This document shows positions 55,054 to 64,000 of a stretch of DNA of 64,000 nucleotides, piece after piece. Made by a program: the position numbers and the translations under genes. Location of the stretch: NCBI RefSeq assembly GCF_016598575.1, contig NZ_CP066801.1:1298501-1362500 (forward strand), in the 5' to 3' direction. This stretch comes from Streptomyces sp. HSG2 (GTDB lineage Bacteria; Actinomycetota; Actinomycetes; Streptomycetales; Streptomycetaceae). The notes beneath the pieces are model-generated. The model saw only the letters and a program-made list of their open reading frames with translations. It had not been told where the DNA came from and made no database searches. Each line of letters starts with the position of its first letter. Position 1 is the stretch's first letter.

Positions 55054-56685
55054 GTGAGCGGACACGCAGCGGAAAAGGTACCGGTTCTCGTCGTCGGCGG
55101 GTCCCTGGTCGGCCTGTCGACGTCGGTCTTCCTGGGGCGGCTGGGCATCGAGCACATGCTCGTCGAGCGGCATGCGGCGACCTCGACGCACCCGCGGGGT
55201 CGGGGCAACAACCTTCGCACCATGGAGCTGTTCCGCACGGCGGGGCTGGAGCCCCACATCCGGCGGGCGGCGAGGGTGCTCTCCGGGAACGACGGCATCC
55301 TGCAGGTGGACACCCTGACCGGGACCGAGCGTCGCTGGATCATCGGCGACATCTCCGCGGGGGTGGACATCTCCCTGGTCAGCTCCTCGGACTGGTGTCT
55401 GTGCAGCCAGAACGACCTGGAGCCGGTGCTCCTGGAACACGCCCGCCGCCAAGGGGCCGACATCCGGTTCGGAGCGGAGCTGGTCTCCTTCGACCAGGAC
55501 GGGGAGGGGGTGACCGCGCTGGTCCGCCGTCGGGAGACGGGCGAGACCCGTCGAGTGGAGGCCGACTTCCTGGTGGCGGCGGACGGTCCGCGCAGCCCCG
55601 TGCGGCAGGCGTTGGGCATCGGCCAGTCGGGTCCGGGGGAACTGTTCCACAACGTCAGCGTCACCTTCCGCAGCAGGGGCCTACAACGCCACGTCGGGGA
55701 GAGGCGGTTCGTCGTCTGCTACGTCACCGACCCCCGGGGCGAGGGGGCCCTGTTGCCGGTCGACAACGAGGAACGCTGGGTCATCCACGTGCCCTGGCGC
55801 CCGGACGACGGCGAGGTTCTGGAGGACTTCACCGACGAACGGATCGCCAACCACATCCGCGCGGCCGTGGGCGTCGAGGAACTCGACGTCGAGATCACCG
55901 GGAAGGCGCCCTGGCACGCTTCCAAGCGAGTGGCCGACCGCTACTCCGTCGGCCGGGTCCTCCTCGCCGGCGACGCTGTGCACGAGATGCCCCCGACCGG
56001 GGCGTTCGGCTCCAACACCGGCATCCAGGACGCGCACAACCTCGCGTGGAAACTCGCCGCCGTGCTCCGCGGCTGGGCGGGAACCGGGCTGCTCGACTCC
56101 TATGAGCGGGAGCGGCGACCGGTCGCCCTGGCGACCGGGGCCAGGGCCTGCCTGCAGGCCGCGGACGAACAGCACCCGGGCTTCGCCCCCCAGACGGGCC
56201 GCAACGACGATCCGGCGGACCTGATGACGGTGGCCCTGTGCTACCGCTACGCCTCCGACGCGGTGGTCGGGGCTCCGCAGGAGCGGCCGGTCCTGCCGGA
56301 GTCGTTCCAGTTGGGCGGCGAGCCCGGCAGCCGAGCCCCCCACATGTGGGTGCGGGCCGAGCACGGCAGGATCTCCACCCTTGACCTGTACGAGGACGCC
56401 TTCGTCCTGCTCGCCGGATCGGGCGGGCAGAAGTGGAGGACCGCGGTGGAACGGGCGTCGGACAACCTGAACGTCCCGGTCCGCGCCTACCTGGTGGGCA
56501 CCGGGCCCGACCACGACCTGGTCCCCGATCGGGGGGCCGACTGGGCCGAGTCGCACGGCACGACCGAGGACGGCGCCGTCCTGGTCCGGCCGGACGGGTT
56601 CGTGGCCTGGCGGACGGACGCCGCGATGCCCGACGCCGACCGGGTCCTGACGAAGGTGCTGCGGTCCGTGCTCGGCCGCGACTGA
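55054..56685 (+). CDS. FAD-dependent aromatic polyketide hydroxylase (WhiE-ORFVIII type)
   Basis: A 543-residue class A flavin monooxygenase. The Rossmann motif is VLVVGGSLVGLSTSVFLGRL (11-30), the DG motif VAADGPRSPVRQALG (about 172-186), and the GD motif LLAGDAVHEMPPTGAFGSN (about 303-321). A C-terminal thioredoxin-like domain (about 430-543) ends the protein, as in PgaE/RdmE-type hydroxylases. MSGHAAEKVPVLVVGG closely fits the start of spore-pigment hydroxylases, so GTG 55054 is used; its ribosome site is poor (GGTAAG). In the classic whiE locus this gene is divergent from the minimal PKS operon; here it converges on it from the far side. Confidence 0.93.
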   Translation: MSGHAAEKVPVLVVGGSLVGLSTSVFLGRLGIEHMLVERHAATSTHPRGRGNNLRTMELFRTAGLEPHIRRAARVLSGNDGILQVDTLTGTERRWIIGDISAGVDISLVSSSDWCLCSQNDLEPVLLEHARRQGADIRFGAELVSFDQDGEGVTALVRRRETGETRRVEADFLVAADGPRSPVRQALGIGQSGPGELFHNVSVTFRSRGLQRHVGERRFVVCYVTDPRGEGALLPVDNEERWVIHVPWRPDDGEVLEDFTDERIANHIRAAVGVEELDVEITGKAPWHASKRVADRYSVGRVLLAGDAVHEMPPTGAFGSNTGIQDAHNLAWKLAAVLRGWAGTGLLDSYERERRPVALATGARACLQAADEQHPGFAPQTGRNDDPADLMTVALCYRYASDAVVGAPQERPVLPESFQLGGEPGSRAPHMWVRAEHGRISTLDLYEDAFVLLAGSGGQKWRTAVERASDNLNVPVRAYLVGTGPDHDLVPDRGADWAESHGTTEDGAVLVRPDGFVAWRTDAAMPDADRVLTKVLRSVLGRD

Positions 56686-56734
56686 CACCGGGGGCCGTCC
56701 GGGACGAAGACCGGATCCACCGAGGAGGGACCCG

Positions 56735-57703
56735 ATGACCGCAGCGGGACGCGTCGACGTCCACCACCACTTCACCGCTCCGGCCTGGCTGGACTGGGCG
56801 GAGGAACGCGGCCTGGTGGATCGCGGGAAGCTGCCCTGGTGGACCCGCTGGGACCGCGACGCCGCACTCGAACTGATGGACAAGACCGGCATCGAGACGG
56901 CCGTGATGACCGTGGCGATGCTCGGCCGGTTCCGCGACCGCGACACGCGACGGGAGAGCGCGGCCGTCGCGCTGCGGGCCGCGGCCGACGTCGTCGCCGG
57001 CGATCCGGGGCGTTTCGCCTTCTTCACCCCGGTCTTCCTCGACGACCCCGAACTGTCCTCCTGGAGCCTGCGTCACGGCCTGGACGACCTCGGGGCGGTG
57101 GGGGTGAGCACCCGCACCAGTGTGGACGGGGTCTTCCTCGGCGACGCGTCCCACGACCGCCTGCTGCGGGAGTTGAACGAGCGACACGCGGTGGTCAGCA
57201 CGCACCCCATGGAGGTGGCGGCGGGGAAGGACGGCACGGCCGGCCTGCCGGGGACACCGCCTTTCGTCTGCGACTTCCTCATGGACACCACCCGCGCGGC
57301 GATCAACCTCATCCGCAACGGAACCCTGGACCGATACCCCCACCTGAGCTTCGTGTTGCCGCACGGCGGCGGGTTCCTCCCCTACATGGCCGCGCGGCTG
57401 GAACTGTTCGGCGACCGGATCGAACCCGGTATCGAGCCCGGTCGGGTCCGGGACTACCTGCACCGGTTCTACTTCGACACGGCGGGCCCCATGTCGCCGT
57501 CGGCCACACCCACCCTGCTGGCGACGGTCGACCCCGAGCGCATCGTGTTCGGCACGGACTGGCCGCCCACCCCGGCGTGGGTCGTCGCGGACACCGTGGC
57601 TCCGGCGTTGGATGCCGACCCGGCGCTGTCGCCTCGACAACTGCGGGCCGTCAACCGTGACAACGCCCTCCGCCTGCTGCCCGCCCTGCCCCGCCCGTCC
57701 TAG
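56735..57703 (+). CDS. amidohydrolase family protein (ACMSD-like decarboxylase/hydrolase)
   Basis: A 322-residue metal-dependent TIM-barrel enzyme of amidohydrolase family 2. Metal ligands: VDVHHHF (8-14, the H-x-H), STHPMEV near 156, LPHGGGFLPY near 208 and FGTDWPP near 272 (the terminal Asp). These match ACMSD and related non-oxidative decarboxylases. So a decarboxylation or ring-opening hydrolysis of an aromatic intermediate is likely, which would be a late or side step of the pigment pathway. GAGGAGG lies before the ATG, 49 bp after the hydroxylase gene, so the two are co-transcribed. Confidence 0.88.
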   Translation: MTAAGRVDVHHHFTAPAWLDWAEERGLVDRGKLPWWTRWDRDAALELMDKTGIETAVMTVAMLGRFRDRDTRRESAAVALRAAADVVAGDPGRFAFFTPVFLDDPELSSWSLRHGLDDLGAVGVSTRTSVDGVFLGDASHDRLLRELNERHAVVSTHPMEVAAGKDGTAGLPGTPPFVCDFLMDTTRAAINLIRNGTLDRYPHLSFVLPHGGGFLPYMAARLELFGDRIEPGIEPGRVRDYLHRFYFDTAGPMSPSATPTLLATVDPERIVFGTDWPPTPAWVVADTVAPALDADPALSPRQLRAVNRDNALRLLPALPRPS

Positions 57704-57725
57704 CCGCCCTCCCCACCCACCGCGC

Positions 57726-57765
57726 GCGTGCCGCCGCCCGCGACGAGAAGGTCGCGGGCGGCGGC
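57726..57765. terminator. 17-bp perfect hairpin between convergent pigment operons
   Basis: Positions 57726-57742 and 57749-57765 are perfect reverse complements with a 6-nt loop (gagaag). They lie 22 nt after the amidohydrolase stop and 16 nt after the cyclase stop on the other strand, so one element ends both transcripts. Confidence 0.8.
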
Positions 57766-57781
57766 ACGAACGCGCGTCGGT

Positions 57782-58120
57782 TCAGCGGGCGGGGGCCGAC
57801 TCCCGCCGCCAGTGGTAGAACCGGTCGGCCATCGCGTCCTTCGGTCCGCGCCAGGTCTTCGGGTCGTACGGACTGACGTACGCCTCCAGCCGCTTGCTGA
57901 CGTCGAGGAACTCCGGGTGGGCGGAGACCCGGGCGATGGCGGGCCCCGGATCCCGTTCGGCCTCGATGAAGTGCATGTAGATGTCGCCGAACCGGAACAG
58001 GGAACGCTGGGTCACACCGACGAGGCGCGGCAACTCGCCCCGGTCGGAGTCGGCGAAGACACCGGCGATGTCCGGCGCCGACCCCGGGGCCATCCTGGCG
58101 ACGATCAGGGCATGATGCAT
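57782..58120 (-). CDS. TcmI-type type II polyketide cyclase (WhiE-ORFVII type)
   Basis: A 112-residue alpha/beta-barrel cyclase. MHHALIVARMAPGSAPDIAG, FADSDRGELPRLVGVTQRSL and the central FRFGDIYMHFIEAERDPGPA match the TcmI/WhiE-ORFVII family, as do SAHPEFLDVSKRLEAYVSPY and the final AMADRFYHW. It guides a late ring closure of the polyketide chain after the first aromatase/cyclase has acted. Last gene of the leftward operon, 23 bp after the aromatase/cyclase gene. Confidence 0.94.
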   Translation of the reverse strand: MHHALIVARMAPGSAPDIAGVFADSDRGELPRLVGVTQRSLFRFGDIYMHFIEAERDPGPAIARVSAHPEFLDVSKRLEAYVSPYDPKTWRGPKDAMADRFYHWRRESAPAR

Positions 58121-58143
58121 GGGTTCTCCTCGGAAGGCGCCGC

Positions 58144-58888
<745 letters not shown>

Positions 58889-58937
58889 GCGCGTTCTCCT
58901 TCGTCGTACGGGTCGGCGTGCCGGACGGCGTGCCGGA

Positions 58938-60170
58938 TCATGAGCGGCGCAGCAGGAGCGCCGCGTGGGAACCCATGAGTCCCCGGCTGAGGACCAGGGC
59001 CGTGCGCGGCTCGGCGACACGCGCGGAGCCGGTCACCAGATCGATGTCGTGACAGACGTCGAAGACGTTCGGGGTGGGCGGGATCTGTCCGTGCTCCATG
59101 GACTGGACCGCCGCCACCACGTCCAACAGGGGCGCCCCGCAGTAGGAGCGCCCGATGCCGGTCTTGGGAGCGGTGACGGGAACCCGGGCACCGTGCCCTC
59201 CGAGGGCGTCCACCAGTGCACCGGCCTCGGCGGCGTCCGCCTCCGGGGTGCCCAGGGCGTCCGCGAAGACCACGTCGACCTCTTCCGGTGCGCATCCCGC
59301 CTCGGTCAGCGCGCCCCGGATCGCCGCCGCCAGCCCCTCCCTGGAGCGGTCCCAGCGCCCAGCGCCGCTGAACGTGGCGGCGTGCCCCGCCACGACGGCG
59401 CGGACGTCGGCACCCCGGCGTCGGGCGCGGTTCTCGTCCTCGACCACCAGGACGGCACCACCCTCGGCGGGGACGAACCCGCGGGCCGCCGCGGTGAACG
59501 GCCGGTAGGCGCGCGCCGGGTCGTCCTCGGTGCTCAGTTCGGGGTATCCGAGCTGACACACCCCCGAGTAGGGGGCGAGCGGCGCCTCGGCCGCCCCCGC
59601 CACCACGACGTCCGTGCCCCGCCGCACGACCCGTTCGGCGTGGGCGACGGCGTCGAGGCCGCCCGCCTCGTCGCTGGCCACCACACCGCAGGGTCCCTTG
59701 AAACCGCCGCGGATGGAGATCTGGCCCGTGCTGGCCGCGTAGAACCACGCGATCGACTGGTACGGACCGACGAAACGGGACCCCTGGCCCCACAGCTTCT
59801 GGAGCTCGCGCTGGCCGAACTCGCCGCCGCCGGAGCCGGCGGCGGTGACCACGCCCACCGAGTAGGGCGACTCGGCCGCCTCGCCGGCGAGCCCCGCGTT
59901 CTGCAGGGCCGCGTCGGCGGCGACGAGCGCGAAGTGGCTGAAGCGGTCGGTCTGGACGAGGAACGTGCTCTCCACGAGAGCGCCGGGGTCGAAGCCGCGA
60001 ACCTCGCCGGCGACCCGGAGCGGCAGCTCCTGGCAGCCCGCCCGGGTGATCCGGTCCAGTACGCTCGTGCCCTCCTTGACCGACTTCCAGTAGGTCTCGG
60101 CGTCCAGTCCGTTGGGCGCCACCACACCGATCCCGGTGATCACGCCGCGGCGGGTCTCCCGGTCGCTCAT
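58938..60170 (-). CDS. type II PKS chain-length factor, KS-beta (WhiE-ORFIV type)
   Basis: A 410-residue ketosynthase-like partner of KS-alpha that sets the number of malonyl extensions. [20 protein letters not shown] starts the thiolase fold. At the place of the active cysteine it has E168 ([12 protein letters not shown]), where characterised chain-length factors mostly have Gln. The other catalytic histidines of KS-alpha are also missing. The end [20 protein letters not shown] and [13 protein letters not shown] is normal. ATG 60170 overlaps the KS-alpha stop by 4 bp, as in all such pairs. Spore-pigment factors of this group lead to long chains (dodecaketide is known for whiE); chain length here is inferred from family only. 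Confidence 0.95.
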   Translation of the reverse strand: MSDRETRRGVITGIGVVAPNGLDAETYWKSVKEGTSVLDRITRAGCQELPLRVAGEVRGFDPGALVESTFLVQTDRFSHFALVAADAALQNAGLAGEAAESPYSVGVVTAAGSGGGEFGQRELQKLWGQGSRFVGPYQSIAWFYAASTGQISIRGGFKGPCGVVASDEAGGLDAVAHAERVVRRGTDVVVAGAAEAPLAPYSGVCQLGYPELSTEDDPARAYRPFTAAARGFVPAEGGAVLVVEDENRARRRGADVRAVVAGHAATFSGAGRWDRSREGLAAAIRGALTEAGCAPEEVDVVFADALGTPEADAAEAGALVDALGGHGARVPVTAPKTGIGRSYCGAPLLDVVAAVQSMEHGQIPPTPNVFDVCHDIDLVTGSARVAEPRTALVLSRGLMGSHAALLLRRS

Positions 60171-61435
60171 CGCTTCCTCCCGCCGGGCCCCGTCAGCAGC
60201 ACCGCGGACTGGAACCCGCCGAAACCGCTCCCCACGGAGAGCACGGTGTCGAGCCTGCGCGGGCGGGCCGTGCGGGGCACGTAGTCCAGGTCGCACTCGG
60301 GGTCCGGTGTCTCGTAGTTGGCCGTCGGCGGGACCACTTGGCGAGCCAGCGCGAGCACGCAGGCGACCACCTCGATGGCGCCGATGGCCCCCAGCGAGTG
60401 GCCCACCATGGACTTGATCGAACTCATGGGAATGTCGTAGGCGTGCGACCCCAGGGAGCGTTTGACGGCGGCGGTCTCGTGTCGGTCGTTCTGCCGGGTT
60501 CCCGAGCCGTGCGCGTTGACGTAGTCGACGTCCTTCGGGTCTAGGCGGGCGTGCGCCAGGGCGTCGTCGACGGCCCGGGCCATCTCCAGGCCCTCGCTGG
60601 TCAGTCCGGTCATGTGATAGGCGTTGCCGTAGGTGGCGTAGCCGCTGATCTCGCAGTAGACGTGCGCTCCCCGAGCCCGCGCGTGTCGCAGTTCCTCCAG
60701 CACCAGCACGGCCGCGCCCTCGCCCATGACGAAGCCGTCCCGGTCGAGGTCGAAGGGGCGGGAGGCGTGCGCGGGATCGTCGTTGTGGGGGGAGGTGGCC
60801 TTGATGGCGTCGAAGCAGGCCATGGTGATCGGGGAGATCGGGGAGTCGGACGCGCCCGCTATGCAGACGTCGGCGCGCCCCTCCTCGATGGTGTGCAGGG
60901 CGTATCCCACGGCGTCCAGCCCCGACGTGCAGCCGGTGGAGACGGTCTGGACCGGTCCGCGGGCGCCGAACCACTCCGCCACCTCGGACGCCAGCGTGCT
61001 CGGGGAGAACGCGCGGTGGAGCTGGGGCCGCGCGGCCTCGTGGTCCACGTCCCAGCGCCGGCCGCCCTCACTGACCAGGACGTAGTCGTGTTCCAGGCGG
61101 GTCGTTCCGCCGACCGCGCTGCCCAGCGACACCGCCACCCGCCAGGGGTCCTGAGCCGCCGGGTCGACGCCACTGTCGTCGACAGCCTCCGCCGCCGCGG
61201 CGAGTGCGAACTGTATGTAGCGGTCGCAGCTCGCCACGGTCCGCGGTGTCAGCCCGTGCGCCAGAGGGTCGAAGTCGCACTCCGCGGCGATCCGGGACCG
61301 CAGCCCCTCGGGGTCGAAGAGGGTGATCCCGCGGGTCGCGGTGCGCCCCTCGGAGAGGAGGTCCCAGAAGGCGGGCACCCCGATCCCGCCGGGGGCGACG
61401 ACACCGATCCCGGTGACCGCCACGCGCCGGGTCAC
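60167..61435 (-). CDS. type II PKS ketosynthase, KS-alpha (WhiE-ORFIII type)
   Basis: A 422-residue beta-ketoacyl synthase. The nucleophile is C169 in [16 protein letters not shown]. The two catalytic histidines are in [12 protein letters not shown] (about 308) and [15 protein letters not shown] (about 346). The start [17 protein letters not shown] and the end [16 protein letters not shown] are standard. With the chain-length factor and ACP it makes the poly-beta-ketone. GTG 61435 overlaps the cupin gene's stop (GTGA) and its own stop overlaps the chain-length factor start (ATGA), so three genes are translationally coupled. Confidence 0.96.
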   Translation of the reverse strand: MTRRVAVTGIGVVAPGGIGVPAFWDLLSEGRTATRGITLFDPEGLRSRIAAECDFDPLAHGLTPRTVASCDRYIQFALAAAAEAVDDSGVDPAAQDPWRVAVSLGSAVGGTTRLEHDYVLVSEGGRRWDVDHEAARPQLHRAFSPSTLASEVAEWFGARGPVQTVSTGCTSGLDAVGYALHTIEEGRADVCIAGASDSPISPITMACFDAIKATSPHNDDPAHASRPFDLDRDGFVMGEGAAVLVLEELRHARARGAHVYCEISGYATYGNAYHMTGLTSEGLEMARAVDDALAHARLDPKDVDYVNAHGSGTRQNDRHETAAVKRSLGSHAYDIPMSSIKSMVGHSLGAIGAIEVVACVLALARQVVPPTANYETPDPECDLDYVPRTARPRRLDTVLSVGSGFGGFQSAVLLTGPGGRKR

Positions 61436-61896
61436 GACAGGACCCCTGGCCGGTCGGATCGCGCACCCTCCTCCTGGACGCGGGGGTAGGGCTTGTGGTC
61501 GGCGCCGCCCGGGACCGCCTCGGTGTCCACGTGTCCGAGTTTGGGGTCGGGCGCGAGCGGCCCCAGGTGGAAGACCATGCGGGCCTCCTCGTCGCCCACG
61601 TTGCGGAAGCGGTGCCGCATGTCGATGGGGATCATGAGGCCTTGGTCGGCTCGGAGGGGAAGGGTCTCACCGTCGAGGTCCACCTCCATGCGGCCCTCGA
61701 TGACGTACACGAACTCCTCGGAGTACGGGTGGTAGTGCTCGCTGATCCGTTCGCCGGGGCGGATGATGGCGACGCCCATGAACCCGCTCGTGGAGCCCAC
61801 CGTGACCGGTGTCAGCAGGGTCCGCAGGTCGCCGCCGCGCTTGCGGTTGGGCTCGGCGTCGTCGAGGTCCACGATGCGCGGGCGCATCTTGTCCAT
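61432..61896 (-). CDS. cupin domain protein (WhiE-ORFII/CurC type)
   Basis: A 154-residue single-cupin protein. Motif 1 is [20 protein letters not shown] (about 57-76, with H-x-H and Glu), motif 2 is [20 protein letters not shown] (about 96-115, with the second His). The metal-binding set is thus complete. Proteins of this family occur in nearly all spore-pigment clusters; they were named CurC in the curamycin locus, and a role in cyclisation or oxidation is assumed. ATG 61896 ([13 protein letters not shown]) follows CAGGAGA. It lies 50 bp after the SchA/CurD-like gene. Confidence 0.93.
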   Translation of the reverse strand: MDKMRPRIVDLDDAEPNRKRGGDLRTLLTPVTVGSTSGFMGVAIIRPGERISEHYHPYSEEFVYVIEGRMEVDLDGETLPLRADQGLMIPIDMRHRFRNVGDEEARMVFHLGPLAPDPKLGHVDTEAVPGGADHKPYPRVQEEGARSDRPGVLS

Positions 61897-61946
61897 GGTC
61901 GTCTCCTGGTGGTCCGTGGGGGAGGTGAGTGGGGGGAGCGGCGCGT

Positions 61947-63056
61947 TCAGTACGGTGCGGCGACGCGGTCGGTGATCAGTGACATCCCGGCGTGGGCCAG
62001 CAGCCGGTTCACCCCGCGTGCCCCGGGCGGGGCCGTCTCCACGCCCAGGGCCGCGCGGTCGAGCAACCGGGTCAGCACGGCGGCCTTCCGAGGCCCTCGG
62101 ACACCCAGCGCGGCGACCGGGTCGGCCTCGGGGTCCCCGACCACGTCGATCAGCCGGACGACGGTGTCCTCGCGTTGGAAGACCGTGCCGCGGAAGACCG
62201 GGTCGGCGGGGTCCGCCGCCGCGATCTCGTCCTGCCTGGCGAGCAGCCGCGCCAGCGCCGTCCCGCAACCCGGCCGGGCCGGGTAGTGCAGCGCGTGGCG
62301 GGTCAGTCCGGCCGGTTCCGGTCCGCCGCGGGCCACGTGGTGCACCGGCGGCATGGCGGCGCGCGCGAAGAAGTCGCGTGCGGAGTCCGGGTCGGTGAGG
62401 TCGCGGTGGCGTTCGAGATAGGGGTTGATCGCCTCCTCGACGGCCCGCACCTCGGGCCGGCGCGAGACGTGGCGCAGCGCCTTCGTCAGGTCGCCCTCCA
62501 CCTCGACGGTCCGCACGACCCGGTTGCCGTGCATGAACAGGGTGGTGCGGCGCAGTCTGGTGCTCTCGTCGACACGGGCCTCCGGCGGCGCGTAGCCGGC
62601 CAGGATCTCCGCGACCTTGGACTCGGAGCCGGGCGTGACCGTGAAGGTCAGGGCGTGTCGGACGACTCCGTCGCCGACCCGGACGGCCGTCTGGAGTCCG
62701 CCGGTCTCCGTGTGGGCGACGCCGGTCTCGCGGACGACGCCGTAGCGCGTCGCCCGCAGGTCCCGGACGCACTCCCGCAACGGCCCGACGGTCTCCAGGT
62801 GTTCCTCGCTGTTGACCCAGGCGAGGTAGGGCGGTGCGGCGACCCACTCACTGGTGATGAGCCACTGTCGGGGATCGTCGGCGGACTGGCACAGCTGGTC
62901 GCCGAGGTGGCCGGGGACCGACGCGACCTGACCGCGCATCCGCTCGTACGCGTCCAGGAACTTATGCTCGGTGCCTTCGTGGAGGTCGACGACGAGGAGG
63001 ACGCGCACCCTGGACCCGTCGAACGCGGACTGGCAGATGGCGGGCGAAGTGGTCAT
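61947..63056 (-). CDS. SchA/CurD-like protein with ABM domain (WhiE-ORFI type)
   Basis: A 369-residue protein that opens spore-pigment operons. N-terminal ABM-type domain (about 14-110): [55 protein letters not shown]. Central and C-terminal SchA/CurD region (about 130-369): [40 protein letters not shown], then a repeat-like second half [19 protein letters not shown] and [20 protein letters not shown]. Function is not settled; monooxygenase or cyclase activity is suspected. ATG 63056 has an AAGG site. It is the first gene of the seven-gene operon, so the promoter lies in 63057-63279. Confidence 0.92.
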   Translation of the reverse strand: MTTSPAICQSAFDGSRVRVLLVVDLHEGTEHKFLDAYERMRGQVASVPGHLGDQLCQSADDPRQWLITSEWVAAPPYLAWVNSEEHLETVGPLRECVRDLRATRYGVVRETGVAHTETGGLQTAVRVGDGVVRHALTFTVTPGSESKVAEILAGYAPPEARVDESTRLRRTTLFMHGNRVVRTVEVEGDLTKALRHVSRRPEVRAVEEAINPYLERHRDLTDPDSARDFFARAAMPPVHHVARGGPEPAGLTRHALHYPARPGCGTALARLLARQDEIAAADPADPVFRGTVFQREDTVVRLIDVVGDPEADPVAALGVRGPRKAAVLTRLLDRAALGVETAPPGARGVNRLLAHAGMSLITDRVAAPY

Positions 63057-63279
63057 CCGGCGGACCCTTCCTTCGCGGAGGCTGACGGCCGCCGCCCGAG
63101 TCCCGCTGCGCGGACACGGGTTCCGGCCCTGTGCCCTCATCGTGGGTCAGCACCTCGGGGTCCGCGAGCCGCGCGAGCCAAAGGGGGGAGGGCTCGCGAG
63201 GTGGTCGCCGGCCCCGGCCGCGACGGCGGCCGAAGGGCCCGCCCTCGGCGCCCCGGCGCCGCCGGACGCGGGGCGCGCC
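63057..63279 (-). promoter_or_regulatory. probable promoter region of the spore-pigment operon
   Basis: This 223-bp stretch upstream of the first pigment gene contains no gene and no obvious sigma-70-type hexamers. Spore-pigment operons are driven by developmental sigma factors in known species, so a missing standard promoter is not surprising. Assignment rests on position alone. Confidence 0.35.
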
Positions 63280-63326
63280 GCCGGCTCCCCGGGCCTGGGG
63301 ACCGAGGAGATCCCCGGGGAGCCGGC
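63280..63326 (-). terminator. 14-bp hairpin upstream of the pigment operon
   Basis: GCCGGCTCCCCGGG (63280-63293) and CCCGGGGAGCCGGC (63313-63326) are perfect inverted repeats with a 19-nt loop. It lies about 100 nt after the stop codon of the thiamine-binding gene and before the pigment promoter region, so it should insulate the two leftward transcripts. Between it and the stop codon TTGATCG occurs twice in direct repeat (around 63365-63380). Confidence 0.6.
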
Positions 63327-63423
63327 GTCCGATCGGCGGGGAGGGTCTCAGTCGGCTCTACCGTCTTGATCGGGTTGATCGAGCCATTCGTAGGGTTGGG
63401 TCGCCCAGGGGTGCCGGGTGTGG

Positions 63424-63726
63424 CTATCGGTCGGCTGCGAGGAGGCGTTCCACCGTCTCCACCTTGGTCCGCAGCCCGTCCGTGACGCCGGGGCGGATGT
63501 CGGCCTTCAGAACCAGGGAGACCCGGGGTGCCCGGGCCTCGACCGCGGCGACGGCCCGGCGCACGACGTCCATGACCTCGTCCCAGGAATCGCCCTCCAC
63601 GGAGGTGAACATGGCGTCCGTGCGGTGGGGCAGACCGGACTCGCGGACCACCCGTACGGCCTCCGCCACGTACTCCCCCACCTCTTCGCCGACGCCCAGC
63701 GGCGTCACGGAGAAGGCGACGATCAC
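63424..63726 (-). CDS. MTH1187 family thiamine-binding protein (DUF77)
   Basis: A 100-residue small alpha/beta protein. [20 protein letters not shown], the central [20 protein letters not shown] and the end [13 protein letters not shown] match the MTH1187/YkoF-like family, which forms tetramers and binds thiamine or related pyrimidines. The T-x-x-E-G-D/E-W-D element is the ligand-side motif. GTG 63726 overlaps the stop of the upstream DUF3817 gene (GTGA). Biological role in Streptomyces is not known. Confidence 0.9.
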   Translation of the reverse strand: MIVAFSVTPLGVGEEVGEYVAEAVRVVRESGLPHRTDAMFTSVEGDSWDEVMDVVRRAVAAVEARAPRVSLVLKADIRPGVTDGLRTKVETVERLLAADR

Positions 63727-64000
63727 GCGCCCACCACCTTCTCCCGCCCCGGCCGGGCGGCGACGACGGCCGCCTCGGCCTCGCGGCGCAGCCGTCGGTC
63801 GGCGTAGAAGCCGCCCGCCGGCAGGAGCGAGAGGACGAAGTACCCGGCGGCGGTCGGCAGCGACCACTTGGCACGGTTCCAGGCGTCCGCCCAGAAGAGC
63901 ACGTAGAGCACGAAGAGCAGGCCGTGCACCATGCCCATCACCGGCACCGCGTCGAACTCGGTGGTGCGGCGGAGCACCGAGCAGACGAGGAGCAGCAGGA
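63723..64000 (-). CDS. DUF3817 family membrane protein (copy 2), 5' end cut by window
   Basis: The visible 92 codons begin inside a membrane helix ([15 protein letters not shown]) and continue with [20 protein letters not shown], then [20 protein letters not shown] and [13 protein letters not shown]. The H-G-x-L and AKW motifs define DUF3817. Compared with the 112-residue copy at 52266-52604, about 20-25 N-terminal residues are missing beyond the window edge; the GTG at 63977 is internal. It is translationally coupled to the thiamine-binding protein gene. Both DUF3817 copies flank the polyketide cluster. Confidence 0.88.
   Translation of the reverse strand, partial: LLLLVCSVLRRTTEFDAVPVMGMVHGLLFVLYVLFWADAWNRAKWSLPTAAGYFVLSLLPAGGFYADRRLRREAEAAVVAARPGREKVVGA

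Overview
The window reads as a stretch of Streptomyces chromosome. G+C is very high, third codon positions are almost always G or C, GTG/TTG starts are frequent, and 4-bp ATGA/GTGA/TTGA overlaps link many neighbouring genes. The gene order (glycine riboswitch-gcvT-gcvH-glyA-sdaA; glgE-treS-maltokinase; pfkA next to pta-ackA-pyk; thioredoxin-icmA-DUF3817-MarR) is a core-chromosome order I remember from Streptomyces. No rRNA, tRNA, IS element, prophage or CRISPR was seen. The 3' ends of a cysteine desulfurase gene (left) and the 5' end of a DUF3817 gene (right) are cut by the window edges.

Layout. 1-1.8 kb: cysteine desulfurase start, a TesB-like thioesterase and a TRIC-type channel. 1.9-7.9 kb: a five-gene oligopeptide ABC importer read leftward (binding protein, two permeases, two ATPases) with a 17-bp hairpin after the binding-protein gene. 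8.3-11.0 kb: two SseB-type genes and a P-loop ATPase, also leftward. 11.4-16.0 kb: a tandem glycine riboswitch followed by gcvT, gcvH, glyA and sdaA, which together degrade or interconvert glycine and serine. 16.1-17.7 kb: an anti-sigma-type ATP-binding protein and an enoyl-CoA hydratase. 18-20.2 kb: glgX. 20.4-28.0 kb: four half-size ABC exporters forming two heterodimer pairs, separated by a spacer with a 24-codon ORF. 28.2-30.9 kb: a secreted M4 metallopeptidase and a DUF1990 protein. 31.6-37.0 kb: glgE-treS-maltokinase, the trehalose-to-alpha-glucan route; glgE carries a +/-1 frameshift near 32364. 37.1-41.2 kb: a dicarboxylate symporter divergent from a CitA/DcuS-type two-component system. 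41.2-47.3 kb: pfkA opposite pta-ackA-pyk. 47.4-53.2 kb: DUF6114/DUF6230 pair, a CnoX-like thioredoxin, icmA (isobutyryl-CoA mutase large subunit), DUF3817 and MarR.

53.2-63.1 kb is a complete spore-pigment (whiE-like) type II polyketide cluster. One leftward operon holds SchA/CurD-like protein, cupin, ketosynthase, chain-length factor, ACP, aromatase/cyclase and TcmI-type cyclase. Convergent to it lie a flavin hydroxylase and an amidohydrolase, and divergent from the hydroxylase a cytochrome P450 plus a small monooxygenase. The cluster sits between two DUF3817 paralogues that look like parts of one older neighbourhood.

The most unusual signals are: (i) an ABC heterodimer whose two subunits have lost complementary halves of one ATP site; (ii) the glgE frameshift together with an abrupt inversion of strand composition inside the glgE-treS operon; (iii) a 24-bp near-perfect palindrome touching the icmA start; (iv) a chain-length factor with Glu at the position usually held by Gln; and (v) two perfect 23-nt palindromes next to the serine/glycine genes.
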